From Armillaria gallica (lineage: Eukaryota > Basidiomycota > Agaricomycetes > Agaricales > Physalacriaceae), in contig JBANDB010000006.1 in the NCBI GenBank assembly GCA_037576215.1, forward strand, positions 1,178,001-1,242,000: DNA of 64,000 nt, read 5' to 3'. Positions 1 through 10,165 of this stretch are shown one piece after another. Position 1 is the first letter of the stretch, and every line of letters starts with the position of its first letter. The notes beneath the pieces are model-generated. The model saw only the letters and a list, made by a program, of their open reading frames with translations, was not told the origin of the DNA and did not search any database. Both the position numbers and the translations under genes were made by a program.

Positions 1-1229
1 GCGCTTTATGCACTGTCCAGTCTCCGTATCCCACAACTTCATCTGGCGATCATAGCTACAAGACAGAAAGCGTCGACCATCGTTTGAGAATGAAACGTCT
101 TTGACGTGTTTCGTATGACCATGGAATGTCCGTAGACAATTTTGTGTTGTGTAGAGATCCCAAAGCTTCAAACTAGTTAACAAACACTCATCTGCACATA
201 AATGGGCCTCGTACTTTGATTTTCGTATCCATGGACCCACTCAAGAACATATGACCGGTTTGAGGGAAAAGACGAAGCACCGAAACACCTTGATTGTGCC
301 CGGTGAATGTGTGAACGCATACTTTGGGAATAAAGCAATCCTGAGACCCCGCCTCAGCAGTGAGTTGAGGCGCGTCCGCAAGAGGCGGCGACATGTATGT
401 GCGGCCTTGGTAGTCTGTCATGGACTTGCCGTGGAAAACGGAATACTCTTGACCATGACCGCCCCGCTTGTTCCTGGCCTTCTTAATTTTGGTGGGCTCT
501 CCTCCTCCTCTTCTTCCTGCTCCTCTTCACCGTCCTCCTGTACCTCAACGCCAGCAAGGAACGTACTTTCCGGTTCGTCACCTTCCCAATCAGCCCAAGG
601 TCCAACGTATGCCCCATCACCCTCCACGATCTCCAAATCACCCTTTTGTTTCCGCTTTCGCTTCAATTCATTCCTTTGACTCTTCGACGCTCGTAGGGAG
701 TCAATGGTGGCAAAACCGTTAGCTTGGGCTTTGTCTATTGAACCTAAGAGCGCGGGGGCATTGGGGTCTATAGAAGGATTGGCAGAATAGCCCAGAATTG
801 AGTGGGTTAAATGCTGAGAGCGAAAGGCATGCTCTGTCATTGACTGCTCTTCAACATGTCCCGCAAGAGCGTTTTGGTTGATGAATCGGTTCCTATCGCC
901 AAACGGATTTTCCGGTCCTTGAATCGGTAAAGTCATGTCGTTGAAGGGAATATTCACATTCATTTGCGTGTCTGTTGGTCGTGTGATAAGTGACGTCTGG
1001 TGTAGAGGGTCCTATCACGGAATATGAGTATGGTTGAACAACTTTTGCTGAGCAAAAACCACGGTACCTCTGACAAAACGTGAGGCGCGGCCTGGGCCAC
1101 AAGCGACGTCTTGGGGGGCTCATCTATCCGTATTTTCTTCGCAGAGGGTATTGAAGAGAGACCAAATGCATCCTTCGAGATGTCGATGTCGTCGTCCTCC
1201 CCGGATGAATAGCCTTGGACAAGGGACAT
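1..1229 (-). CDS. PRP17: Pre-mRNA-processing factor 17 (WD40), 5' part, cut by window edge
   Basis: Splicing factor of the second catalytic step (Prp17/Cdc40), a nuclear spliceosome component. The N-terminus starts MSLVQGYSSGEDDD at the ATG at 1229. An intron follows APHVLSE, and the next exon carries GPENPFGDRNRF, which matches the conserved GPENPF motif of Cdc40. Further on come GSIDKAQ, a GPWADW segment, an acidic stretch (EEEQEEEEEE), then YQGRTYM and CVHTFTGHNQGVSVLRLFP, the start of the WD40 propeller. The C-terminal propeller lies beyond base 1. The order of motifs equals that of human CDC40. The gene is transcribed away from the LEA-like neighbour's 3' end, about 250 bp away. Identification is firm; exon ends are approximate. 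Confidence 0.9.
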
Positions 1230-1483
1230 GATGGCAAGAACAGAAGGTGTGACCGTGATTGTCACAGTCGACCGGATTATCGGACCGGATGGGGCAGACT
1301 TACACCCTGTCCGTAACTACACCACGGTCTATGCTGTGAACATAGTAAAAGCATGTTTTGCCATTTATCTAACTATGTAGAGGGAACAGTGCATTATCGA
1401 TATCCCTGCAGGAACTTATGATTCTACGTTTTGCTCTCGGATTCAGGATGTTACATTACTGCTTGCCTCCGACTTCATACTGA

Positions 1484-1972
1484 TCATTTTCGCAGTTCCT
1501 TCTCCGCCTTTTCCTTCGTTTCGCGTGCTCCGGATTCGGCCTGGGAATATGGATGCGTCAGGACATGTATACAATAAGAAACGCTGCACTGCCGTACCTG
1601 ATTCATCTTCTGACCCGCTACTTTCGAGGTCTCACTAGCCTTTTCCTTAGTTGAATGGGTTGCAGAGGCTGACCGCATGGTTAGTATATGAGGAGAAACA
1701 CAGAATTCTCCGCACCTAAAGTATCTTTGGTAGTAGCAGCCGCTTTCTCCCCTCCTTCTATAGCAGAAGCCAGGCCTTTTCCGAGTTTCTTGTTTACCTG
1801 TGTAAAGTATATAAGCGTTATTGCAGACAGAACCGATACTGGCGTACTGCGTCGGCCGCATCAGAAGCTTTCTCCGACAATGTCTTACGTGCTACAGGCG
1901 TCGTATGCAAGAAGCTGGACGCAGATGGACGCTTTTGAACTACGGAGAGGCGGCTCTGGATGCTCGGTACAT
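1484..1972 (-). CDS. Small LEA-like protein, probably mitochondrial, with an apparent 1-nt frame break
   Basis: A small multi-exon gene. Spliced segments read LHTTPVARKTLSEKASDAADAV, NKKLGKGLASAIEGGEKAAATTKDTL, SATHSTKEKASETSKVAGQKMNQ and ESGARETKEKAEKELRK before the TGA at 1484-1486. This Lys/Ala/Glu-rich, Cys-poor amphipathic composition resembles late-embryogenesis-abundant (LEA) or stress proteins. Introns have good GT and AG ends and are about 50-60 nt. The ATG at 1972 opens MYRASRAASP, basic and without acidic residues like a mitochondrial presequence, but the frame hits TAG at 1942-1940. One extra base near 1943 would join it to the downstream frame. The alternative, a 29-nt intron, would be too short. 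Function is inferred from composition only. Confidence 0.5.
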
Positions 1973-2744
1973 GTTAGAGATTTCGAATAACGCAGAAGGT
2001 GGATGTATGCGAACGGAACCAAAGATGTGTGCAGGCGCCTTTATATATGATTGGATTGGCGGTCCCTATGACGTATACAGGCGCGTCATGACATCGACCG
2101 ACGCGTTCTTGATGTAATGACATGTTTATGCCTGCTCCCGATCGGTCCAAATTTGACTGTAAAACATGCAAAGGAAGATCGTCTTCACTGTCTGAATCTG
2201 GGGCATGTTTGGCGAATTGAGATGGAGCAGGCTTGCCGGAGGAAGCCTGTAAACAACCAAAAGAGGGTAATAATAGAATAGCAGTGCTTCCCAGAGAGGT
2301 CTCCAAGCCCTCCACAATCAACGAAAATTCGTACCATCTGTGAATGGAAGGTCTCAGTCGAAGTGACGCCGCATTGTTTAGATTGGCCTGCTAGCTAAAT
2401 AGGCTACATTAGAATCACAGCTCCAGATTTCGTGATACGTTTCTCGTGAAGTACCGACAGTGTCGCGTTATCTATAGAAAGCGCACGTTTCGGAAATAGC
2501 GGTGCAAAGACCTGTTGCTATAATTCTTGTGGGCCTATCGTTTTTGTCATACAATACAGAATGCTAGGAGGTGCAGTAACAGCAGACCTCCTGAGGCTCT
2601 ATCACTACCACCAGCGAATATAGTAGTCCGAGGAGACATTGATGTTGGCAGAAGAACGCACTCGATCATAAGGAGAAGGCGTGCGCGACAGGCTGGAGAG
2701 GGAAATGTCAAAACACCCTCGAGTTTCTATCCTGTGAAAACGGC
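1973..2744. other. Intergenic, no supported gene
   Basis: Upstream region of the LEA-like gene and 3' flank of the TM protein. A minus-strand open stretch at about 1974-2321 contains a short acidic segment (DSDSEDDLPL), but it has no good start, no recognisable domain and no clear splicing. I see no RNA gene or repeat here. Confidence 0.5.
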
Positions 2745-4060
2745 CTAAGAGGACGGTTTTTGATTAGGCCGTGATGACCGACTGTCTCTACTCCCCATGC
2801 TTGTGGACGCAGTAGCTTGGGCCTCGCTATACGATGGCGGTGCTTCACTTATGATGGAATGCGGACGAGCGACATGTGGAGTAGGCGTATTGCTATACGC
2901 AGTAGCCTCGTCGTGCATTAGGGCGTTTCTCGGGGCCTCAGAATTTGGACTCCATTCGGTCTTTGATCGGGAGCTAGGCTGACTACTAGCTGCAATAGAG
3001 GACGCGGCAGGGGCGCTCATTATCGTACGAGCATGATCCAAAAGGAATGGCGTTGTCGTGTAAGTGGGGTCCATCAGCGGCTGTCGCGACTGGACCGTTG
3101 ATGCTGATGCCATATGTCCCCGGTTCCAGCCGTGGACAACAAAGGCATCAACCGCATCTTCGTCAGGCTTTGCGCGGCCTTTTCTACGCCTAAGTAGGAA
3201 AAACGCAACCATCCCTAGCATCACTGCAAGAGGTACCGCAACAGCAGGACCGACGATAGAACCAATGTTCGTGCCAGAGGAGGATGCAACAGAGGAGGAT
3301 GTATTTGTCGCGGTAGGAGTATTGGAAGCACCAGACGCGGAGCTGGGAGAGTCAGATTGACCATCGTCGTACCTTTTTATTGGCGTGATTAGAAAATTTC
3401 GGTAATCACAAACGACGATAGACATACGAGTAGATGATGGCATCAAGAATTACTAAGGCCTTTATTCCATCAACGTGACCGTTTTGAAGTTTGAAAGTAT
3501 GAAGACCGTCGGGGATGGAATTGTTGGAATATACGGTATAGTTGTATTGATAACCTTGTTCACCAGGAGCAGTTTGATAGAACTCTCCAACGAAGTCATT
3601 GTCGATGTAGAAGGACATATCGGAGTTTCCAGTTGGTGAAGAGGCAGTTTTGGCTAAGATACATATCACGTAGATAGCAGTGCCTTGTGTGAAACTGAGT
3701 AAAATATCCACGCACGGGAAAGTGAAACTCACCGTTGAAAGACATAGACACATTAAGCACTTGATTGGGATAGTTATTACTACCAGGGTCTTTATTAAAC
3801 TGCTCATTCCGTGTGAATGACCAGCACGTAAACGACTGTGTAGCACTCACCGTAGAATCGTGCCATGTTTCATCAATTGCTTGTGAGCCATCAGGGCGTG
3901 CAGTACAGGCTTGGCACGATGCGCCATTATTCCATGCATCCACAGGAGAGAAAATCAACCCAGCACTCTGATCGTCAATGGTAACGTTCACGAGCTTTGC
4001 TTCGACGAGAAATTCGAGCGAAAGGTAAAAGAGGACGAAGCAGAGGCCCAACAGGTTCAT
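2745..4060 (-). CDS. Signal peptide / ectodomain / single TM protein (basidiomycete receptor-like family)
   Basis: Predicted type I membrane protein. The ATG at 4060 opens a hydrophobic signal peptide (MNLLGLCFVLFYLSLEFLVEA) followed by KLVNVTIDDQSAGLIFSP, the usual start of the ectodomain in this large Agaricomycete family. The ectodomain contains ASCQACTARPDGSQ, TWHDST and IYVICILAKT, then HTFKLQNGHVDGIKALVILDAIIYS, a galactose-binding-like beta-sandwich pattern. A Ser/Thr-rich stalk precedes one TM helix (GPAVAVPLAVMLGMVAFFLL) and a basic stop-transfer RRRKGR. The tail, about 150 residues, is Ser/Pro-rich and contains PPSYSEA. At least three short introns interrupt it. Members are abundant in mushroom genomes; their ligands are unknown. 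The family call comes from architecture and the N-terminal motif. Confidence 0.75.
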
Positions 4061-4656
4061 CGTCGGAGTGCGAGAAGGGGAAGGAAGATCATGGTGGGGA
4101 TCATAAGCTAGTGATTATAAGTAAACTATGCTGAAACCATTAGGACTGTCGGCTGCACAGCCCAGATTCGAGTGGGAAGATAAAACGCTGATCGTGGTCA
4201 AGTGCTTATACTTTGCTTAACCTGGTTACCAGGCAGGACGATGCCGAGTTCGCAGCTGTTCGCAGTCTCGAGTGAGTTGCTCCAGGGAGCTGGTGAATTT
4301 TGATCAAGTAGTTCACAAGCAGATGGTAAGGAGCGGTAACACAAGAGAAAATACCAAAAATTTAGTTGAGTCCACTGCTAGCACGTCTTGAAGCCTCGCC
4401 CCTTGTGCTGTCAACTCCGGAAAGCTCTCCGGAATGATGGTCACTTTGTCGCATGTGGTGGTGAGTCAACAAAAATGACCGATCACGATCGTATATTGCC
4501 GACGGCGTGAAAACGGCGATGTGATTGGCCGGCACGTTGCCGGTCTTACGGAGAAAAAAGTTATCGTGCCATAGTGAGTTTCCGTTCTGGGCAGACAACT
4601 GTCCAGACTGCCCAGTCGTGCTTATATCTCACACTCCTTGTCTTTTATCTTCCACC
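4061..4656. promoter_or_regulatory. Divergent intergenic region between TM protein and ERG5
   Basis: About 600 bp separate the two divergent starts (4060 minus, 4657 plus), so this must hold both promoters. A minus-strand open stretch at 4362-4598 has no recognisable motif and is treated as chance. I see no convincing TATA box or repeat. Confidence 0.4.
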
Positions 4657-6457
4657 ATGGCACTCAACGACTCCTCCCGGTCTGCGTCCTCCACGTCCGG
4701 CGCGTCCTTCGACTCCTTTCCGTCTGTTTTTTCCCTGTCTTCTAGCCAGTCCGCTACATGGCTTGTTACCACGACCGTCATTTTGGTTTCCTTGTTGATC
4801 CTTGAGCAATCAGTATATCGATATAAAAAACGCCATTTGCCAGGGGACAAGTGGACCATTCCTATCATCGGCAAGTTTGCGGATTCCATGAAGCCGACTA
4901 TGGAAGGCTATATGAAGCAATGGAACTCAGGCGCTCTCAGTGCTATCAGCGTCTTTAATATGTAAGAGGCGTCCGCAAACGTATTGACGCGTCGTTGACT
5001 TTTGGCAAGCTTCATTGTGATGGCATCATCGACGGAGTACGCTCGCAAGATTTTGAACTCGCCCACTTACGCCGAGCCTTGTCTCGTGCACTCGGCAAAG
5101 CAAGTCCTTCTCCCGAATAACTGGTATGCATACCCATGTTCTATACTAAGCTTCCCATCTTACACGTACTTTCTATTTTAAGGGTATTTCTAACAGGCAA
5201 AGAACACGTTGACTACCGCCGAAGTCTTAACGCCTTATTTACGCGGAAAGCTATCGGGTTAGTCACCGCACCAATTTTATCGTTCATCCCTTGACCATCG
5301 CCTCCAGAATGTATGTCGCTATTCAGGACGTCATTACTCGACGGCATTTCAAAGACTGGCTCGCTGAGGCTGCCAAGGACCCATCTCCCAAGCCCATCAT
5401 GATGACTGCCCGCCATCTCAATATGGACACTTCCCTGCGTGTTTTCTGCGGCAACTATATACCCGAGCATGCCACTCGGGAAATCAGCGAAAAATATTGG
5501 GCAATCACATTGGCGCTCGAACTTGTCAACTTCCCCCTCGCACTTCCTGGAACCAAGGTCTATAAAGCCATCCAGTCCAGAAAGGTGGCCATGTACTGGC
5601 TTGAGCTCGCAGCTGCTAGTAGCAAGGCGGCTATGGCTAAAGGTGGCGAACCAGCCTGTTTGCTTGATGAATGGGTCCGCATCCTCCAGGATCCTAGCTG
5701 GAAAGGCAGACGTGACTTTAGCAACCATGAGATGGCCATGGTTATCTTCTCTTTCCTATTCGCTTCTCAAGATGCTATGAGTAGTGGTCTGATTTATGGA
5801 TTCCAACACCTTGCCGATCGCCCGGATATCTTAGCGAAGGTCAGAGAGGAGCAGAGCGTGTTCGTCAAGGAAACTATGACGCCCCTCTCACGATTGAGAT
5901 GATGGATGAAATGCCTTACCTCCAAGCCTTTGTCAAGGAGAGCATGAGAATCAAGCCTCCGGTTACTATGGTATGCCTCCCTCACCGTTTGACTAGCTTA
6001 CCTTCTCATCACCGATTCCAAGGTCCCATATAAAACGACTAAAGCTTTCCCCATTGCTAGCGACTACACCGTGCCTGCAGGCAGCATGATCATTCCATCA
6101 TTTTACAACGCCCTGCATGACTCGGAAGTTTTCCCAGATCCCGATGCCCTCCAGCCTGAACGATGGCTTGATCCTCAAAGCTCCGCTAATACCAACCCAA
6201 AGAACTATCTTGTCTTTGGTGCTGGCCCACATAAGTGTATTGGCTTAGAATATGCCATGATGAACATCGCACTTGTGTTGGGGACCGCTGCTGTAATGTT
6301 TGACTGGGAGCACGACGTCACGCCCAAGAGCGAACAGGTCGAGTAAGTAAGCACACTTGGTTTCTCAACAATGCTGAAGTCCTTTCACAGGATTATCGCA
6401 ACGCTATTCCCCAAGGACGGTTGCAGACTTAAACTGACACCGCGCACATATGCATGA
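4657..6457 (+). CDS. ERG5: C-22 sterol desaturase, cytochrome P450 CYP61, with one apparent frame break
   Basis: CYP61 introduces the C22-C23 double bond of the ergosterol side chain, in the ER membrane. The ATG at 4657 gives a Ser-rich N-terminus and one TM helix (WLVTTTVILVSLLILEQSVY), then LPGDKWTIPIIGKFADSMKP, diagnostic for Erg5. Further signatures are SLRVFCGNYI, LELVNFPLALPGTKVYKAIQ, FLFASQDAMSSG (I-helix), ESMRIKPP (ExxR), PDALQPERWLDP and FGAGPHKCIGLEYA (haem Cys), ending with IIATLFPKDGCRLKL. Short introns interrupt it (for example about 5259-5309). Near 5854 the frame breaks: after VREEQ the homologous continuation RVRQGNYDAPLTIEMMDE lies in another frame, as if one G were missing. 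Ergosterol synthesis is a core pathway, so a base-call error is likelier than a dead gene. Confidence 0.93.
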
Positions 6458-6902
6458 TTGTCGACAATGCGTGAGGAGTTATGACCTCTTTCTTTCTTTT
6501 TTACAGCAATCTGTCGGTATAAATGCTATCTCGTGCCACATTGGCGTTTACGTTAGATTACTCTGTGATAATGATATATTTTGCGGGGCAATTTGTTTAG
6601 ATTGTGGGTCCGTATGGGTCCCAGCTGACCGATCGTGGCTTACACACATTGATCGACCTCAGGGGCGGTGCATCACGGCATACGTATTGACAAGAAGACG
6701 AGTCGATGAGACGTATTTATCCCCTCCTTCATTCTGTTCTAAGTGTCATAGATAGGCTATCATGGATCGATTGAGTCTCAGGATGTTGGGGGTGTTAGAT
6801 GTAGGAGCAGTTCTGAGATTCAGTACTAATTACAAAATAAGATGAAGCAGTAAATCCAGCCACATATGATATCATGTCTCTTATATTTGTTCTATTCTGT
6901 GT
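6458..6902. other. Convergent 3' intergenic region between two P450 genes
   Basis: Holds the 3' flanks of ERG5 and of the minus-strand P450. Short open stretches are present, but none has a recognisable motif. I see no terminator-like hairpin and no RNA gene. Confidence 0.5.
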
Positions 6903-8936
6903 TCAGAGCTTACGAACTCTGAGCGGCAACGAGCTTGGTCCTTGACCCTTGATACGAGGACGAATAACAAAGCTCTGAAAGGTTCGATCTCGTAGGAACA
7001 GGTGAATGAAAACTGGCGAAGCAATGTGATCATCAGAACCTGTTGTAGCGTCAAAATTAAAAACAGATCCAACAAGGGCGGCAAACTTTCCTTAATCTCA
7101 CACATTGCGAACGCCCTCCCGATACACGAGCGAGGCCTGTCGCTACGATCAAAAGCATGCCACGGCTTGAAAAGAGGCGGAACATACCCCTCACTGAACG
7201 CAAATATTTCTCTGCCATGCCTGATACCTTCTTCTTTACGCTCCAGCCACCGTTCCGGGCGGAAGCGGTCCGCATCAGGTCCCCATGTTGTTGGGTCGGT
7301 TTGGACGACATTCACGGGAATCTCCAGAATAGTTCCTTTAGGTATGATGAGATTGCATTCTGAAGTTCCCGGAAGAGGCTCGGATAAGGGGACCGCGATG
7401 GTCTCTGCTGCCTGTAATGACGTTCGTGAGTGGGGGGACCGATGAAAAGAGGCCGCAGAAGTTTTACCTCATGGTGATTTTCTAGGATCGGAGGGTGCAT
7501 CCGCAGCGTCTCCTTGAAAACAGCATCAAGGAGGGGGTAGTTGGCATTTAATTCATCAAAGCGATGCATCTCCCGCAGTCCAGATCTCTTCTCGGAGCTT
7601 TTGTTGGAGGTGCTCATTTGACGCGAGTTCATACAGCATCCACTGATGAAAGTATGACAACCGTGATGAGCATGCGATACTGACCTCACTATAACAGACA
7701 CATACCGCGATAAGGGCGGATACAGGTTCATATCCTGCGGAAATGACCGTTCGCATCTGCGAAACGATATATTCTTCTCCAAACTTTGTTCCATCAGTAG
7801 AGTTAACTTTCACTGTTAATATTAATCAGCTGAAGAAGGCCACCACCTGATAAGGACATACACATGACAGCGAGTATATTTCTTCCATCAGCACCGACAA
7901 CTTTGGCGTCCTTCCACATCTTCGAGGCAATGGAGCCCAGTTCTTGCTTTGTTTTTCGGATCATTTCGCCCTTGGTCCCGATCGACAAAATAGAAGGGAA
8001 AATCCAGAAAAGAGCTCTCATGTAGAAGGACGACAGCTTGTTCTCGTTGTTGGTGAGGCCATCCAAAGCTTCTGCGAGGGCATGTGGTTCACCGGAGAGA
8101 CACCCAAAATCGTAGGAGAATGCAGCTCGCCCAACGGTGTCGAGGCTAAAAATGAGGGCGTGTGAGTATCTCGTCTATTCTCGTTGAAAGTGGACAAACG
8201 CGAAACGTCCGGCCCAGTTGGTGATCTCAATCTCGACGTCCTCGCAGGAGCCTTGATCGAACAGTTTCGACCATTGACAGGCGAGCTTTGCGGAAGTTTC
8301 GTAGAACATCGGAGCCATGATCCTGACCGACTGCTGACTACAGTCGAACATCAGAGAACTCCGTGACGAATGTCATTAACAAGGAAATACCTGAGAGCCG
8401 GTGCAAGTGATCGCTTCTGCTTTTCATGCGCATCTTTCCCTACGACACGGACGCAAGATGGATCAAGGATCAAAGACAAATTAATGGAGATGAGTACCTT
8501 CCACCCAAAGAATGCCTTCCCCGAGAGTTGCCTTGAACCACTCCCGAACTCCATTGGGTTTCGGGAAGCTGTAGATCCCCTCTCCAAGAATGTACGAGAT
8601 AGCGCGAGGGTCAGTTATGGAAAGAACTTGGTGCTGTTGGGGTAAAACAGCTGTAAGTTTAGTCATTTCCGACGACGCGTTGAAAAATCTTACCCCGAAG
8701 GCTCCGGTAAATTTAACGACTTTTCCAAAACGCTGGTGCCATCGAACATAATGCGAGCCTGGCAAGGTATGGTATAGGAGCCATTCCTCACCCCAGAACA
8801 GCGACGACGATCGTGGACCAGGAACATGTCTCAGCGTCCGACGAACAGAGAAAAGATGGATGCTGTATCGCAGAAGTAATACGACAAGACAACAGAGATA
8901 GAGAAAGATAGCTTTGGTGAAAATATTCCACACCAT
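6903..8936 (-). CDS. Cytochrome P450 monooxygenase, family unassigned
   Basis: Membrane-anchored P450. The ATG at 8936 begins MVWNIFTKAIFLYLCCLVVLLL, one TM helix, then the hinge HVPGPRSSSLFWGEE. Other landmarks are HQVLSITDPRAISYIL, LDTVGRAAFSYDFGCLSG, the I-helix SAGYEPVSALIA, the K-helix ETLRMHPP (ExxR), RFRPERWL, and the haem loop FSEGPRSCIGR formed across an intron. The I-helix has Pro where most P450s have the oxygen-activating Thr. About eight short introns are needed. Near 6999 the frame breaks: the typical tail SFVIRPRIKG...LPLRVRKL ending at the TGA at 6903-6905 lies one base out of frame with ITLLRQFSFT. The substrate cannot be told. The neighbour ERG5 is convergent and need not be functionally linked. 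Confidence 0.85.
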
Positions 8937-10165
8937 CGCGAACACAAGCTGAAGGGAGATTCAATTGATTAACTGCGGTGGCGGCTAAGCGAGACCCCTT
9001 TATATGTTAGACAGTAAACGCCCGAGTGAACTTTGCTCCGATGCTGTATGAATGAATTGTGCTAAACGGGAATATGAATGAGAAAGCTTTTCCACGGCAA
9101 TACACTCCTGAGAATCAACATCGCGGCTTAGATCTCGCGCTTGTGGTCTATTTACTGTCGTTCGTAGATTCGTTTGCCATTTTATTATCCGCAATAGGAA
9201 ATGTATGGAGCGTCCGTCGCGTCGAATTGTATTGCCCGAAATTTTATGGACCGCGACAGATATGAAGTTCTGCAGATCGAGATTTATTACATGACTATCT
9301 TGCAAGATGAAAAGAGTTTCTCTATTATTCAAGTTGATGTGGCTCTTCCAGAATGCGTGAAACACGTACGTACTTTGTCGACTTGGCTGCCAAATGCGAA
9401 CAGGGAAGCACTGACTAGTAAACAATTAGACATGACTTGACGCCAGATGGCCAGGGGCGCCCCTTGTGCTCGTCACCGCGGGAATTAACGTTGCGGCAGC
9501 CACATTCAAGGACGCTTCGTAGTTGAATTCCGCATTAAGTAACGTTTTGAACCCATTGATAGCGCAAAGAGCCACGGATCAAAGATATAAATGGAGCGAC
9601 AGTCGTTATTCCACCCGAAAAACAGAAACGCCAGGATGCATCAGTGGAGGGATCAGTGCCAAAAAGACTAGTTCCCTGACCTTGCGAAAAGCCGCCACAA
9701 TGAAGCCGAGCCTGTGATGGTTAGTCCATGTGTGCTACGATAATATTTAAAAAAGTGCCAATATTTGAACAATCTAGGCGGAGCGCGCTCCGTCTGTTGG
9801 AAAACGCGCAGAGCGGCATCGGGATCGATAGTTGCGGTCGTAGAACGTAGAACGTCGACTGACGATCCCGGATAGTGAGGCACCGGGGAAGATTAAACCC
9901 AGCAGCGGTATGATTTTTTTTCTGTATATAAAACAAATCATAATGTCGTACATATACATACAAGCGAAGGAGTTGTGCAAGCGATCCGAGGATTGAATTT
10001 AGAAGGGAGCAATGGTGGCCAGGCGACCGCGATCAAAGTCGGCATCGTACTCGATCGGAGCACGTGTCACATGACTGACCCAACACGTATCCACTCAACT
10101 CTAATTTCCTTTTCTCCACATACTTCAGTACTTTTCGTATCGACAGGCCCTGATCCGTTTAGTGC
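8937..10165. other. Gene-poor divergent spacer
   Basis: About 1.2 kb between the P450 start and the acetyl-CoA transporter start, the largest spacer in the window. Open stretches at 9000-9425 (minus), 9523-9717 (plus) and 9668-9980 (minus) encode no recognisable domain and lack clear splicing. I find no terminal repeats or transposase motifs. It presumably holds both promoters, and a degenerate remnant cannot be excluded. Confidence 0.45.
8999..9004 (-). promoter_or_regulatory. TATA-like box of the minus-strand P450
   Basis: On the minus strand the sequence reads ACATATAAAGGGG, with TATAAA about 63 nt upstream of the ATG at 8936. Position and match suggest a TATA element; no transcription start has been mapped. 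Confidence 0.45.

Noticed and set aside
1974..2321. Minus-strand open frame with acidic patch
   Set aside because: Begins at TTG, without ATG or a plausible upstream exon, and has no family resemblance.
4657..8936. ERG5 and the second P450 as a biosynthetic cluster
   Set aside because: ERG5 is a housekeeping sterol gene, the second P450 is only convergent, and no synthase or tailoring gene is adjacent.
9000..9425. 141-codon minus-strand open frame
   Set aside because: No recognisable domain, no splice partners and random-looking composition; lies in a spacer.
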